Shown here: positions 39,193 through 48,500 of the stretch, piece by piece
How the letters are laid out: each line of letters begins with the position of its first letter
How positions within the stretch are numbered: the stretch's first letter is position 1
From: CAIRTM01 sp963723235
GTDB lineage: Bacteria > Desulfobacterota > WTBG01 > CAIYCZ01 > CAIRTM01
Direction: 5' to 3'
Length of the DNA stretch: 64,000 nucleotides
Assembly: GCA_963723235.1 (NCBI GenBank)
Contig: CAVRPV010000004.1
Coordinates: 1-64,000 of the forward strand
Position numbers and translations under genes: made by a program
Notes under the pieces: generated by a model
Database searches by the model: none
Told to the model about the DNA's origin: nothing
The model's input: the letters and a program-made list of their open reading frames with translations, nothing else

Positions 39193-39750
39193 TTACGCAA
39201 CCGATTTGAGTTGCGTGGTTTCTTGCAGTAAATGCTTGTGCAGCCTCACCAGCCGGCTTTTCAATGATCCGTCAACCGCATATGAGCCGACAAAAACCTG
39301 CAGGCCGGCAAGCAACCCGGCATCAGTGTCCGCGTCCAGCGTCACCTGTTTGCCCAAGGCTGCGCTCAGGGCGGCTGTCAGGCGTTCCTGCTGCGCCCCG
39401 CTCAGGGGTGCCGCACTGCGCACACGGCCGCGCACGATTCCGCGCACGGCATCGGCGGCTGTTTTAAATTCAGCACACACGCCTTTGAGCATATGCTCTC
39501 TTTTTTTTTCGATTATATAACATAGAAACCGGGTCAGCTCCGGAGGTGCGTCCGCAACAAGAGCACGCACCATGTCCTGTTTTTTTGAACGGCTGATGGT
39601 TGGATGATACAGCACCGCGGTAATGGCCGGATCGAGCGTAAGCATCTCGTCAAAACGAACCAGCGCAGCCTCAACCGCATCAATCTTACCGGCATCAAGC
39701 ACGCCCAAAAATCCCTGGACGTATCGCCGTGTTACGCGTAAATAATTCAC
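39193..39750 (-). CDS. atpH: ATP synthase F1 subunit delta
   Basis: A 185-residue stator subunit linking F1 to the b subunits, in an intact frame. It has RRYVQGFLGVLDAGKIDAVE, a YHPTISRSKKQDMVRAL helix, PPELTRFLCYIIEKKREHML in the core, and the C-terminal signature QVTLDADTDAGLLAGLQVFV then GSYAVDGSLKSRLVRLHKHL. The GTG start overlaps the atpF stop by four bases (GTGA), indicating coupled translation. The family is poorly conserved but the C-terminal GxxVxxGxxxxDGSLxxxL pattern is clear. Confidence 0.9.
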   Translation of the reverse strand: MNYLRVTRRYVQGFLGVLDAGKIDAVEAALVRFDEMLTLDPAITAVLYHPTISRSKKQDMVRALVADAPPELTRFLCYIIEKKREHMLKGVCAEFKTAADAVRGIVRGRVRSAAPLSGAQQERLTAALSAALGKQVTLDADTDAGLLAGLQVFVGSYAVDGSLKSRLVRLHKHLLQETTQLKSVA

Positions 39751-40256
39751 TGCCGCATGCCTCCGATTTCACTGATAACCTGATCCGTGATCCGGTCAAC
39801 ATCAGCGGTGTCTATCTGCCTGGCCAGCAAACGTCCGGCGATCTCAACTGATACCCGGAGAACCTCAATTCGCATTTCGGCAATAACCCGTTTTTTTTCC
39901 TGATCAATATCAGCCAAAGCTCTGGAGCGAACCTGCTCGGCCTCTATGCGGGTTTTTTCAAGTATTGCACGCCCGTCCTTTTCGGCCTGTTCAACCGCGC
40001 TCTTCACGATTGCTTCGGCTTCCACGCGGGCCTTATGCAGCTTCTGCTCATATTCGCTCTTGAGGGCAATGACCTCGCTGCGGGTTTTCTCATTCTTGTC
40101 GTAAGCGTTCTTGATCTCGGCTGTGCGCCCCTGAATCATGTCAAGCACACGGCCCCACAAAAACTTCTTCATCATCCACAGAAGGATCAAAAACCCGAGC
40201 AGCTGTATGAAAAGCAGCTTAAAATTAATGCCAAGTTGTTCTAAAATATCAGCCAT
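39747..40256 (-). CDS. atpF: ATP synthase F0 subunit b
   Basis: A 169-residue peripheral stalk subunit in an intact frame. It has one N-terminal membrane helix (about residues 10-30, INFKLLFIQLLGFLILLWMM) followed by a long charged helix or coiled coil rich in Glu, Lys, Arg and Ala (NEKTRSEVIALKSEYEQKLH, EKTRIEAEQVRSRALADIDQ). The C-terminal part SVEIAGRLLARQIDTADVDR is where delta binds. Only one b-type gene is present, so the stalk is probably a homodimer. Confidence 0.9.
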   Translation of the reverse strand: MADILEQLGINFKLLFIQLLGFLILLWMMKKFLWGRVLDMIQGRTAEIKNAYDKNEKTRSEVIALKSEYEQKLHKARVEAEAIVKSAVEQAEKDGRAILEKTRIEAEQVRSRALADIDQEKKRVIAEMRIEVLRVSVEIAGRLLARQIDTADVDRITDQVISEIGGMRQ

Positions 40257-40317
40257 AAACGTCCGCCTGTTTCAAAATACACTATCTGTAGAGACGCTCC
40301 GGTATTGAAGCGCCAGA

Positions 40318-40608
40318 CTACTGCATTCTCCCGCTTTCAGCCAGCATCTTGAAGAGCTGCATTGCCACATCCATTGAAGGCATCTTTCCGAGAAGCAGAA
40401 TGCCGATAACAAGCGCATAAATCGTCAATGATTCAATCAGGGCCGCGCCGATAATCAGGGTGGTGCGCAGGTTTCCGGAAGCCTCCGGCTGACGCGCTGT
40501 TCCCTCAAGAGCAGCGGCAAGCGCACGGCCAATACCAGCGCCGCAACCCATGGCTGCAAGCCCGATCGCCAAACAGATACCAAGTCCTATAAGTCCGAAA
40601 TAAATCAT
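40318..40608 (-). CDS. atpE: ATP synthase F0 subunit c
   Basis: A 96-residue rotor-ring hairpin. Helix 1 is IGLGICLAIGLAAMGCGAGI, the loop is ARQPEA, and helix 2 carries the ion-binding Glu in LIIGAALIESLTIYALVIGI. The start is the ATG at 40608 with GGGAGG eight bases upstream; a longer reading upstream lacks support. Glu-Ser and the Tyr five residues after Glu recall sodium-type rings, but the Gln that supplies a helix-1 ligand in Ilyobacter (13 residues before the ARQPEA Arg) is Ile here, so proton coupling is the safer guess. The C-terminus extends beyond the membrane helix by about 20 residues (MDVAMQLFKMLAESGRMQ). Confidence 0.9.
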   Translation of the reverse strand: MIYFGLIGLGICLAIGLAAMGCGAGIGRALAAALEGTARQPEASGNLRTTLIIGAALIESLTIYALVIGILLLGKMPSMDVAMQLFKMLAESGRMQ

Positions 40609-40706
40609 AGCCAAAACCTCCCGTGTAAGAAATAAGTTATTGCCTTGAAACAACTGTTATTAATAATGCCAACCGTGCGGCCTGTGTGCGGGGTTGCCCG
40701 CCCTTG

Positions 40707-41390
40707 TTAGTGACCCTCCTCGTGCTCTTCGATCGCCAGGCTCAAATAGACCGTTGAGAGCATGGTAAAAATGGTGGCCTGTATGACGCTGAATAAAATG
40801 GCCAACAGCACCATGAACAGGTGCAGCGGAACCGGTATATTGCCGAACAGCCAGGGGGTCAGAAAAATGAGCACGGCCAGCGTCAGGCCCTCGCCGGTCA
40901 AATTACCGTAAAGTCGAATAGACAGCGAAGCCGGCCGCACTATCTCTCCGATGACATGCAGCGGAAACATGAGCGGCGCCAGAAACAGCGGCTCGAAGTA
41001 ATGCTTGAAATACCCGAGCTTCTTGCTGCGGATACCTTCAAAATTGTACAGCACAAACACAATAATCGCCATCGGAAGCGTCGTGTTCATGTAATGCGTC
41101 GGCGACTCCATCAGGGGGATCAGCCCCCACAGGTTCATCACCAGAATGAAAAAAAACAGGGTTCCAAAAAACGGCAGGTAGCGGGCGGTGTGCTTGCCCA
41201 GTATGTCGTAGAGGAAATTATACATGCCCTCCACCACGACCTCTACAAAGGCCTGGGAGCCTCGCGGAATTTTCTCCATGCGGCGGGTTGCCAGCATGGA
41301 AAAACCTATCAGGACGCAGCCGACCAGAAACGACATGATGATCGGCACAAAATATTTTAATTCAGCACCTAAGAAGTAGACGTGTTCCAT
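40707..41390 (-). CDS. atpB: ATP synthase F0 subunit a
   Basis: A 227-residue membrane stator subunit with five to six helices, intact. Diagnostic strings are GMYNFLYDILGKHTARYLPF, FFILVMNLWGLIPLMESPTH and HVIGEIVRPASLSIRLYGNL, which contains the essential half-channel Arg in SLSIRLYGN, then GLTLAVLI and LHLFMVLLAILFSVIQATIF near the end. It conducts ions to the c ring. It lies about 100 bases upstream of atpE and 80 downstream of the atpI-like gene. Confidence 0.93.
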   Translation of the reverse strand: MEHVYFLGAELKYFVPIIMSFLVGCVLIGFSMLATRRMEKIPRGSQAFVEVVVEGMYNFLYDILGKHTARYLPFFGTLFFFILVMNLWGLIPLMESPTHYMNTTLPMAIIVFVLYNFEGIRSKKLGYFKHYFEPLFLAPLMFPLHVIGEIVRPASLSIRLYGNLTGEGLTLAVLIFLTPWLFGNIPVPLHLFMVLLAILFSVIQATIFTMLSTVYLSLAIEEHEEGH

Positions 41391-41472
41391 GTTAAGACCC
41401 GCTTTATCAGCCAGCAGGCGAGAAAGTTGGGCAAATGCAGAACCATTTCACCGCTCTTTGGAGCAGACATGA

Positions 41473-41886
41473 CTATCCCCTTTTACCAAAAAATTTCACT
41501 GTCGCCGACAGCAGCATGGCTACCTGCGTAATTGCAATGCCGATAATCAGCGCGAACGGATTTATCTGCAAATACTTGAACGCAAGCCATAGCAACACAC
41601 CAAACAGGGGGAACTTGAGGATAAAAAGCTTAATGGCCAAAATGGCCAGCAGGGGATTAGCTTTTTTATCTTTTTTTCCCCGGACGAGACAGCTCATCAT
41701 AAACCACGTAGCCAGGAAGAACGATATCCCGGTTACGGAACCGATGATCAAGCCGTTTGTTACGGCCGGATCACCCATTGTCAGGGAGAACACTACAACG
41801 AGGACCGCAATAGCAATGGATAAAAAAAAACTCTCGGCGGGGAATCGAGTGTGAGTGCCATTTTTTTTTGCTATGCCTTGTATCAC
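41473..41886 (-). CDS. atpI: AtpI-like ATP synthase assembly membrane protein
   Basis: About 137 residues with four hydrophobic segments (about 18-37, 42-66, 80-102 and 106-128). It ends INPFALIIGIAITQVAMLLS, similar to the C-terminus of AtpI/subunit I proteins that assist c-ring assembly or magnesium supply. The GTG start at 41886 follows the preceding stop by two bases; an A run at about 41862 makes the first 15 residues doubtful. The position between atpZ and atpB matches the usual operon order. Confidence 0.75.
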   Translation of the reverse strand: MIQGIAKKNGTHTRFPAESFFLSIAIAVLVVVFSLTMGDPAVTNGLIIGSVTGISFFLATWFMMSCLVRGKKDKKANPLLAILAIKLFILKFPLFGVLLWLAFKYLQINPFALIIGIAITQVAMLLSATVKFFGKRG

Positions 41887-41888
41887 TG

Positions 41889-42116
41889 TTATTTGCGATT
41901 ACACGTCTTCGTCACCTGAAACAATTTAACAAATGCTGCACCGATAAACCAGAGCAGTGTACCTATGAGACACCAGGGCTCCGTATCAAATTTACGGTCA
42001 AGCCATGTTCCCAGAAAGTAGGCAACGATGATTGCCGCTGCCATGGTAAAACCAAAACTGAGAACATATGAGAGCCCACCAAAGGACCCGATGCTGCTTT
42101 TTTTCAAAAGTACCAC
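41889..42116 (-). CDS. atpZ: AtpZ/AtpI-family small membrane protein
   Basis: A 75-residue protein with two membrane helices joined by a short polar loop: LSYVLSFGFTMAAAIIVAYF, LGTWLDRKFDTEPWCLIG, then TLLWFIGAAFVKLFQVTK. The GxWLDxKFxTxPW-like loop is the signature of the AtpZ (AtpQ) family found first in ATP synthase operons; with AtpI it may form a Mg2+/Ca2+ transporter. The start is a GTG at 42116. It lies about 40 bases downstream of the predicted transcription start. Confidence 0.8.
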   Translation of the reverse strand: MVLLKKSSIGSFGGLSYVLSFGFTMAAAIIVAYFLGTWLDRKFDTEPWCLIGTLLWFIGAAFVKLFQVTKTCNRK

Positions 42117-42165
42117 AATGTTTTACTGTTCACAAAGAGCTTTTTAATACAGCACTAGCTTTTTG

Positions 42166-42194
42166 ATGATAGAGTTAAACAGCAAAAATGTCAA
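42166..42194 (-). promoter_or_regulatory. Sigma-70 promoter of the atp operon
   Basis: On the minus strand TTGACA, 17 bases, TATCAT, giving a start near 42159 and a leader of roughly 40 nucleotides before the first gene. A second TTGACA lies 11 bases farther upstream. Confidence 0.82.
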
Positions 42195-42296
42195 CAGCTT
42201 TCTGTCAATTATTTTGCGGACAAACTTTTTTTATGAGTACGCTGCGTTTCTTATAGGGGCGTGAGGGGAGACGTGATCCGAGACAGATCATTCAGG

Positions 42297-44693
42297 TTAT
42301 AGCGTCACCGGGGACTTCTCGTCCAGCACGGCCCTGATCGTTTCGGCAACGCTTTTGAAATTAAGAGGTTTAGCCAGGGCAGCGCTGATTTTTCTGCTCC
42401 GGATGCATTCATCCGCCAGATCAAGACGATAACCGGAGCATAAAATAATGGGGATTTCAGGCCTCAGGACGCGCATACGGTTGGCAAGCTCCAGTCCATT
42501 CATTTTAGGCATGGTCCGGTCCGTGATCACAAGATCGAAATCCCGGGGCGCGTGCTCAAACATCTCCAGAGCATGCTGACTCATATGCGTTGCCGTGACC
42601 CGGTACCCCAGGGTTGTAAGCATCTCATCCGCCATTTCCACAATGTCAGGCTCATCATCAATAAACAAAATACGCTCCGCCCCTCCCGGCAGATTTTCCG
42701 GAAGCGTTTCCCCTTCAGGTTCCTGTGCGGCCTCGGCCGGCAAAAACACCTGAAATGTCGTACCGTGACCGGGCACGCTTTTAACCCTGACAAAACCTTT
42801 GCAGGAGCTGACAATACCGTGCACCACCGCAAGGCCCATGCCGGTCCCTTCCCCCTTACCCTTGGTTGTAAAAAAAGGCTCAAAAATATGGTCCAGGCAT
42901 TCAGGAGGAATGCCTATACCCGTATCGCCAACCTCAAGGCAGACATAGGAGCCGGGGCTGACCGAATGCTCCCGGGCTAACGTTGTATCAACCGCTTCCT
43001 TCCGCAACACCACTGTAAGCGTACCATCGGCAACAGACATGGCCTGTCCGGCATTAGAACATAAATTCATGACAATCTGATGCAGCTGGGTCGGATCAGC
43101 AATCACAATCGCGTCCGTGAGGATCTGCGTTCTGATGTCAATCGTAGTCGGCATGGTGGAGCGCATCATGAGGAGAACCTCCTCCAGCACGCCTTTAAAA
43201 CGAACTGGACGAACCTCGGGTTCGCTGCAGCGGCTGAAGGTCAAGATCTGCTTGACCAAATCGCGGGCACGATTGCCTGCCTTGAGTACCTGGTTCAGCC
43301 GTGCGGCAAGACCACTGTCCCCGGCCGCTTCGCGCAGGCTCAATTCCGTATAACCGATGATGGCGGTCAGGATGTTGTTAAAATCATGAGAAATACCTCC
43401 AGCCAGCGTCCCGATAGCCTCCATTTTCTGGGCCTGGCTCAGTTGTTTCTCCATAAGCGTTTCACGGGTCACATCACTGCCGATCGAAACAAAACTGTTA
43501 ATAGCACCCGAACGATCCCGCACCGGAGAAATTGTTATCTCATATTCACAGCGTGAGCCATCACTCTTCGTCGGCGAAATCCGGCCCTTCCAGACAGCAC
43601 CGGTGCTGACAAAATCAAGCAAGCCCTTGTAAAATTGGCTGCTCTCCGCATTCCCAGACGCAATCGTATACGACTTGCCGACAAGCTCCTCGCGCCTGTA
43701 GCCGGTCAGGTTCTCAAGGGCGGCATTACAGTATTGAATGGTGCCATAACGATCAAAGATCATAATGGACTCGCTGGTTTGCTCCATGGCAGCAATCAGT
43801 CGCGTGCGTTCCTCGTCAATTCTGCGGTGTTCGCTGATATCGCGCACTTCACACACTGATCCGCGCGGTTGCCCGTCATCGGCCTTCAAAAGCGTGAGGT
43901 TGACCTCTACCGGGCATTCACTGCCGTCTTTTCTATGCCACACAAGCTGACGGTTTTTCAGAGAACCTCCCCTATACAGCTGGGAAATCATTCCACGCGC
44001 AAGGGCAAGGTCATCGGCGTTCATCCCGGCTACATCCAGAATATTGCGGCCAATCAATTCCTGTGCACAATACCCCAGCATGCGCTCCAGAGCCTTATTC
44101 ACCTTGACGATGAGGCCCTGATCGGTAACGATCAAACCATCAGCCTTGGTCTCAAAAATATTTTCCAGGTCCTCATTTATCTCCCGCAGCTCACGTTCCT
44201 GGGCCAGCAGCTGCTCATTAACCGCCACAAGCTGCTGCTCATGCGCGCGCAGCCGTGTATTGGCCGCGATAATGTCGTGCTCGCGCGCTTTTAAACGTTT
44301 ATGGGACTCACGCAAACTGTCAGTGCGCTTCTGAACCAGGCTGTGCAGATTGTCGCGCTGATGCTTAAGGTCACGGGCGAGATCACACAGGCGACCAAGC
44401 AGGGCTCCGACCAGAATTATACCCAGCGAACTGGTTATAAACTGGATATTGACAAGCATGTCAAACCAGTCCAAACCAATCAGGAAAAACATCAGAAGAT
44501 TAAGCGGTATAGACAAGAGACCGGCGATACACCCTGCCCGCAAACCCTGGAAAAATGCAACGGCTGCAACCAACAGCACCGCGCACACCGGCAGTCCCAG
44601 TCCGGTCAGCGCATGCAGTCCGAGAAACAGCCCGACATAGACAATCAGCGCGCCGAGTATCCAGCTTAAAGCAACTGTTTTTGATTGGGACAT
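42297..44693 (-). CDS. Hybrid sensor histidine kinase with PAS domains and receiver
   Basis: A 798-residue intact protein. Order: four or so membrane helices (about 1-105); a long coiled coil (about 108-180, LREINEDLENIFETK); PAS 1 (about 175-290, ADGLIVTDQGLIVKVNKALE); PAS 2 (about 300-410, ESIMIFDRYGTIQYCNAALE); HisKA with the phosphorylated His in GTLAGGISHDFNNILTAIIG; an HATPase with LHQIVMNLCSNAGQAM and GTGMGLAVVHGIV; and a C-terminal receiver (about 680-798) with FIDDEPDI, phospho-Asp in LVITDRTMPKMNG and Lys in LAKPLNF. No response regulator gene is adjacent. The signal is unknown. ATG is at 44693. Confidence 0.92.
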   Translation of the reverse strand: MSQSKTVALSWILGALIVYVGLFLGLHALTGLGLPVCAVLLVAAVAFFQGLRAGCIAGLLSIPLNLLMFFLIGLDWFDMLVNIQFITSSLGIILVGALLGRLCDLARDLKHQRDNLHSLVQKRTDSLRESHKRLKAREHDIIAANTRLRAHEQQLVAVNEQLLAQERELREINEDLENIFETKADGLIVTDQGLIVKVNKALERMLGYCAQELIGRNILDVAGMNADDLALARGMISQLYRGGSLKNRQLVWHRKDGSECPVEVNLTLLKADDGQPRGSVCEVRDISEHRRIDEERTRLIAAMEQTSESIMIFDRYGTIQYCNAALENLTGYRREELVGKSYTIASGNAESSQFYKGLLDFVSTGAVWKGRISPTKSDGSRCEYEITISPVRDRSGAINSFVSIGSDVTRETLMEKQLSQAQKMEAIGTLAGGISHDFNNILTAIIGYTELSLREAAGDSGLAARLNQVLKAGNRARDLVKQILTFSRCSEPEVRPVRFKGVLEEVLLMMRSTMPTTIDIRTQILTDAIVIADPTQLHQIVMNLCSNAGQAMSVADGTLTVVLRKEAVDTTLAREHSVSPGSYVCLEVGDTGIGIPPECLDHIFEPFFTTKGKGEGTGMGLAVVHGIVSSCKGFVRVKSVPGHGTTFQVFLPAEAAQEPEGETLPENLPGGAERILFIDDEPDIVEMADEMLTTLGYRVTATHMSQHALEMFEHAPRDFDLVITDRTMPKMNGLELANRMRVLRPEIPIILCSGYRLDLADECIRSRKISAALAKPLNFKSVAETIRAVLDEKSPVTL

Positions 44694-44710
44694 GTCACGT
44701 GCGCCTGAGA

Positions 44711-44753
44711 AACAAAGAGTTTGTGGTTAGTTAAAGGTACTAAACTCTTTGTT
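44711..44753. promoter_or_regulatory. Perfect 12-base inverted repeat upstream of the histidine kinase
   Basis: AACAAAGAGTTT (44711-44722) and AAACTCTTTGTT (44742-44753), separated by 19 bases, 18 bases upstream of the kinase ATG. No T run follows, so an operator or mRNA hairpin is more likely than a terminator. Confidence 0.55.
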
Positions 44754-44853
44754 ATCGGGCACTTGTAGAAAAACTTAAAATGAATCTGGCAGCAATGAGA
44801 CAGAACGTCGTTGCGAAAGGGGCAAAAATACACGGCCTTTCCAGTTCCGATCT

Positions 44854-45297
44854 TTACGTGGCTGACAGCGGCACTTTCTCCCAGGGCTCAATTGCTCCGG
44901 CAACAATGTGGAAGAAAGGATGGGGATCAGGAGTTGCAATGCTGCGGAGCCTGTCAAAAACAAGCGGGCTGCGACCGAGAAGCTTAGTCAAAAGATGCCG
45001 CCATTCATGCATGAGCTGAGCGTCGTTTGCGGCAATCGTACCAACAGCCGGCGCGCACAGTATTTTGTCGGCATCAAAGGCATATCCGCGCTGCCGGGCC
45101 TCATCAAGAACCGGAAGCAGATAGGCGGCAATCGCACGCAGGGGATCCGGATGCTGTTTAAAGCGCGCAAGCTGCGGATGGCTTCGGTATCCTTTGGTTT
45201 TGGCATGCAGCACAGCCTGCGCCAGCAAGGCTTCGCGCCACAGCGCAACCAGGCCCTGTCGGTCAAGATATGAAGGATGTAGCGTCCACAGTCGCAT
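44854..45297 (-). CDS. Pyrimidine dimer DNA glycosylase/endonuclease V-like protein
   Basis: A 147-residue protein beginning MRLWTLHPSYLDRQGLVALW then REALLAQAVLHAKTKGYRSH and PQLARF, the typical start of the bacterial relatives of T4 endonuclease V (Pyr_excise family). The C-terminal half contains LMHEWRHLLTKLLGRSP and PFFHIVAGAIEPWEK. T4-type enzymes use the N-terminal amine as nucleophile and a Glu in the first helices. ATG at 45297 is chosen because MRLW... is the conserved N-terminus and the initiator Met must be removable. It would cut DNA at UV-induced cyclobutane dimers. It is a solitary gene. Confidence 0.8.
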   Translation of the reverse strand: MRLWTLHPSYLDRQGLVALWREALLAQAVLHAKTKGYRSHPQLARFKQHPDPLRAIAAYLLPVLDEARQRGYAFDADKILCAPAVGTIAANDAQLMHEWRHLLTKLLGRSPLVFDRLRSIATPDPHPFFHIVAGAIEPWEKVPLSAT

Positions 45298-45497
45298 TGG
45301 AATAACCTTATTGCCGCAAAGGCAGAACTGCCTGCACTGAAGAACTCCGTGCGGATAATCGGCATAGGTTGCAGTCAATCCGACTGCGCCCATGCCACAT
45401 CACCCAGTCGCCCACATGCAGTTGCGCTTCGCTTCGTCGCTGTGATCAACTTACGGCGGGACTTACACCCGCAAGAGTGCGCCCCTGCTGGGCACAC

Positions 45498-45528
45498 CAA
45501 AAAAAGGCAGGGCCATGTGGCCCTGCCT
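45498..45528 (-). terminator. Terminator of the large hydrolase/propeller gene
   Basis: On the minus strand AGGCAGGGCC, loop ACAT, GGCCCTGCCT, then seven T; it follows the stop at 45560. Just left of it (about 45370-45395) lies GCAGTCAATCCGACTGCGCC, a short palindrome also found at about 59345-59363 beside the ilvC terminator. Confidence 0.85.
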
Positions 45529-45559
45529 TCTGTTTACACGTTTATTCTGCCTGATATTA

Positions 45560-48500
45560 CTACCGGCTAACCTTAAAATAGTATGATGCCGGTGAGTACG
45601 TCCGATGGCCTGCGCAATCGGTTACCGCAAACCGGAAGGCATACGTCACGCCGTTCTGCAGGCTCTCTACCGGCAATGTTGCCCGGACCTTTCCCTTGGC
45701 CTCATTGACCGTAACGGGAAGCGCTGTCCAGTTGCTCCCGCCAGCCACTTGGTACTCGGCACCGTGCGTACACGCACCAGAACAGGCTACATAGTCATCG
45801 CTGAAGGTCCACAGCACATCATAATTTACGTCCAGTTCAAAGGCGCTTTCAGCCGAGGTCGGCATCAGCGGCCAGTACCCTGCCGCCAGAAACGGACCGG
45901 CGGTTATTACCGGCGGGGCATCAAGGCGCACCACCTTGAAATAGTATGATGCCGGTGAGTCTGTCCGCTGACCAGCGCAATCGATTACAGCAAACCGCAA
46001 GGCATATGTACCGTTTGGCAGGCTCCCCACCGGCAGCGTAACCCGTGCCCGCCCCTTGGCAACATTGACCGTCACAGGAAGTGCTGTCCAGCTGCTGCCG
46101 CCGACTACCTGGTACTCGGCAACGTGCGTGCATGCACCAGAACATGATGCAAAATCGTCGCTAAAGTTCCACAGCACGTCATAATTTACATACAGTTCAA
46201 AGGCGCTTTCAGGCGAGGTCGGCATCAGCGGCCAGGGGCCTGCCGCCAGGAACGGACCAGCGGTGATTGCAGGGGGATTGTCTACTACAGACGGTACGCA
46301 CGCACCTTCCACGCATTCATAGCCCTCAGAACAGTTTGCATTGCCCAGGCATTCCGGAGCCTCACTGGCAAGGCGGTAAACAACCACGCCCGTGTAGTTT
46401 GCCGGCTCGTTGCCTTTAAAATTTGAAGAATTGACCGTTGAAGCACCAGATACATTTTCGCATTGTAATCCGCAAAAGACTGGAACTGCAGCACCGTGGG
46501 GTCGCCGAATGCATCCCCGACGACACGGGTCCAGCTAATGTTGTCGCTAGCTCCTGTGCCTCTCCATATGTCGGCACCATTGATCTGATTCAATTTAAAT
46601 TGGGTACTCTGATTGGTGACCAGGGTTCCTGCATACAGGGTTCCATTGAAAGCATGCAGGAAAACACCCGTGTTAAGCACATCCCCGAAGCCGTTGACCG
46701 CCGGGTCCGGTGAAGCATCGCTATGCCGGTAACCGGGTTCTTTACGCGGTCTGTACCGCCCATACTGAAATTCCAGGCGCCATCAAGTTCCGAGGCGCTA
46801 TCCGTAGAATAAATCATGCCTCCGGCCTCTAGCTTAGCCACCCCGACTAACAGGGAGCCACCATAATCAACCCAGCTCCAAGCCTGAAAGGCGCTGCGGA
46901 AAAAATCCGTGCTGCCGATATTCCATCCAAATCCGTTTTCATTGCTCCCCGCCTGGTTGTCATCAACCAAATAGTCAACAATCGGGGTCCAGACATTATT
47001 ACCGTCGCGGCGATAGATTCGTGCCCCACGGCCGTTACACCCGGCCGTCCCCGTGCCGCCGATAAGCAGGGTTTCCTGACCCGTCACATTGTTTTAACCA
47101 TTTTGGTCGCGCTTGAACTGACCGGCGCACCCTTGGCCGTACCGGCATTGAGCGCACACTCCGAATCAGCCATGAGCCTGTTGCCGTCATGCCAGTCATT
47201 GCCGTGAATATTGCCGAAGCTGTAGGTGGAATCCGCGACCCAGGTCAGACCGTCTGCTGTCTTCATGACCCGAGCGCCCTGCTTGTAATTGAGCCCGATC
47301 GAGGCATACAGCTCATCATTTAAAATTTCAAAATCAATAATTGATTTGTTCCACGGGTCGCCAAACCCCTGCGCATGTTATCCCCGCAGGTTATTGTCAT
47401 AGGCGGCACCCGTGGTAAAACCTGGCGCAGATCATTCGCACGGCCGGCCCGAATCTCCACCGCCCATATCGATTCTCATCACACCGGGTACTCTCTGATG
47501 TGGCATTTGCTATCTCCTTCTGCTGAACGGTCAGCGTAGTTGCAGTATTAGCATTGATCCGGAACAGCCGCTTACCGGGAACAACCAGGCCGGACTCGCC
47601 ATGGGTTGCATGCTGTATACGATGCATCAACCTTAATGGTACATCCGGCAAGACTGTTAGTCGCCCAGCTCTTGGTGCTGTCCGTAAAAACAGCCGTGGT
47701 GGAGCCGTCATTATTGCCGCAGCTTGAAATTGCGGTCAGCGTTCCCGTGGCAGTCGGCGTCATGGCCGCCGATAACCGGCTCCCATGCCACGCCATCCGT
47801 GCGCCAGATCAGGGAACCTTGTGAACCGAAAAGCGCCGAACCCTGATAGCCGGTAGAAACGCCCACATACAAACGGCCCTTAAACTCGATCATGTCACCC
47901 CAGATATTCATGATAGGATTATAAATCTACCGGGGGGAAATAATCAAAACCGTCCGGATGCTGCCAGATAGCCGTAATAGTCACTTTGATCGGTAAGCCC
48001 CTGCACATGAATACGCTTCCATCCTTCCAGGCTGTGTTTTCCACAACTCAAAGCCGCTTACATCATTGCGGGTCAGGGCGTACAGGTTACCCTTATACGG
48101 AGTCAAGGCGATAATGTCGGTATTGTTGCGGTCGATAAAACCGGGGGCCGAAACTTTCTCCCACACTGAACCGTCATCAGCGGTAACTTCAGCAACGGCA
48201 GCCGGGGTATTAAGCGTATCCGGGGTTAACGAATCCAGAAAATTAATCGTGTAGCTGAGAATCAGATTGTGCTGCTCCTGCCTGGCTTATATCAGCAGCA
48301 TTATCAACCTAGCCTCGCGTGCCCGTGGTCAGATAATTATAATCTGTTGCATTCAAGACCGTACCAGCCAAACTGCGTATGATTGGCCCCCTTAAGAGCG
48401 ATATAGGATGTATCAGCCGGCAGGTTAGGCTTTGAATCATTTATTTTCTGTCTCAGTTGTAAGGCGTCTTTTGTGCCCCAGATGGAGATGACCTTTACCG

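Noticed and set aside
40318..40608. Sodium-coupled ATP synthase
   Set aside because: The Ser after the ion-binding Glu is suggestive, but the helix-1 Gln ligand is replaced by Ile, so the claim is not supported.
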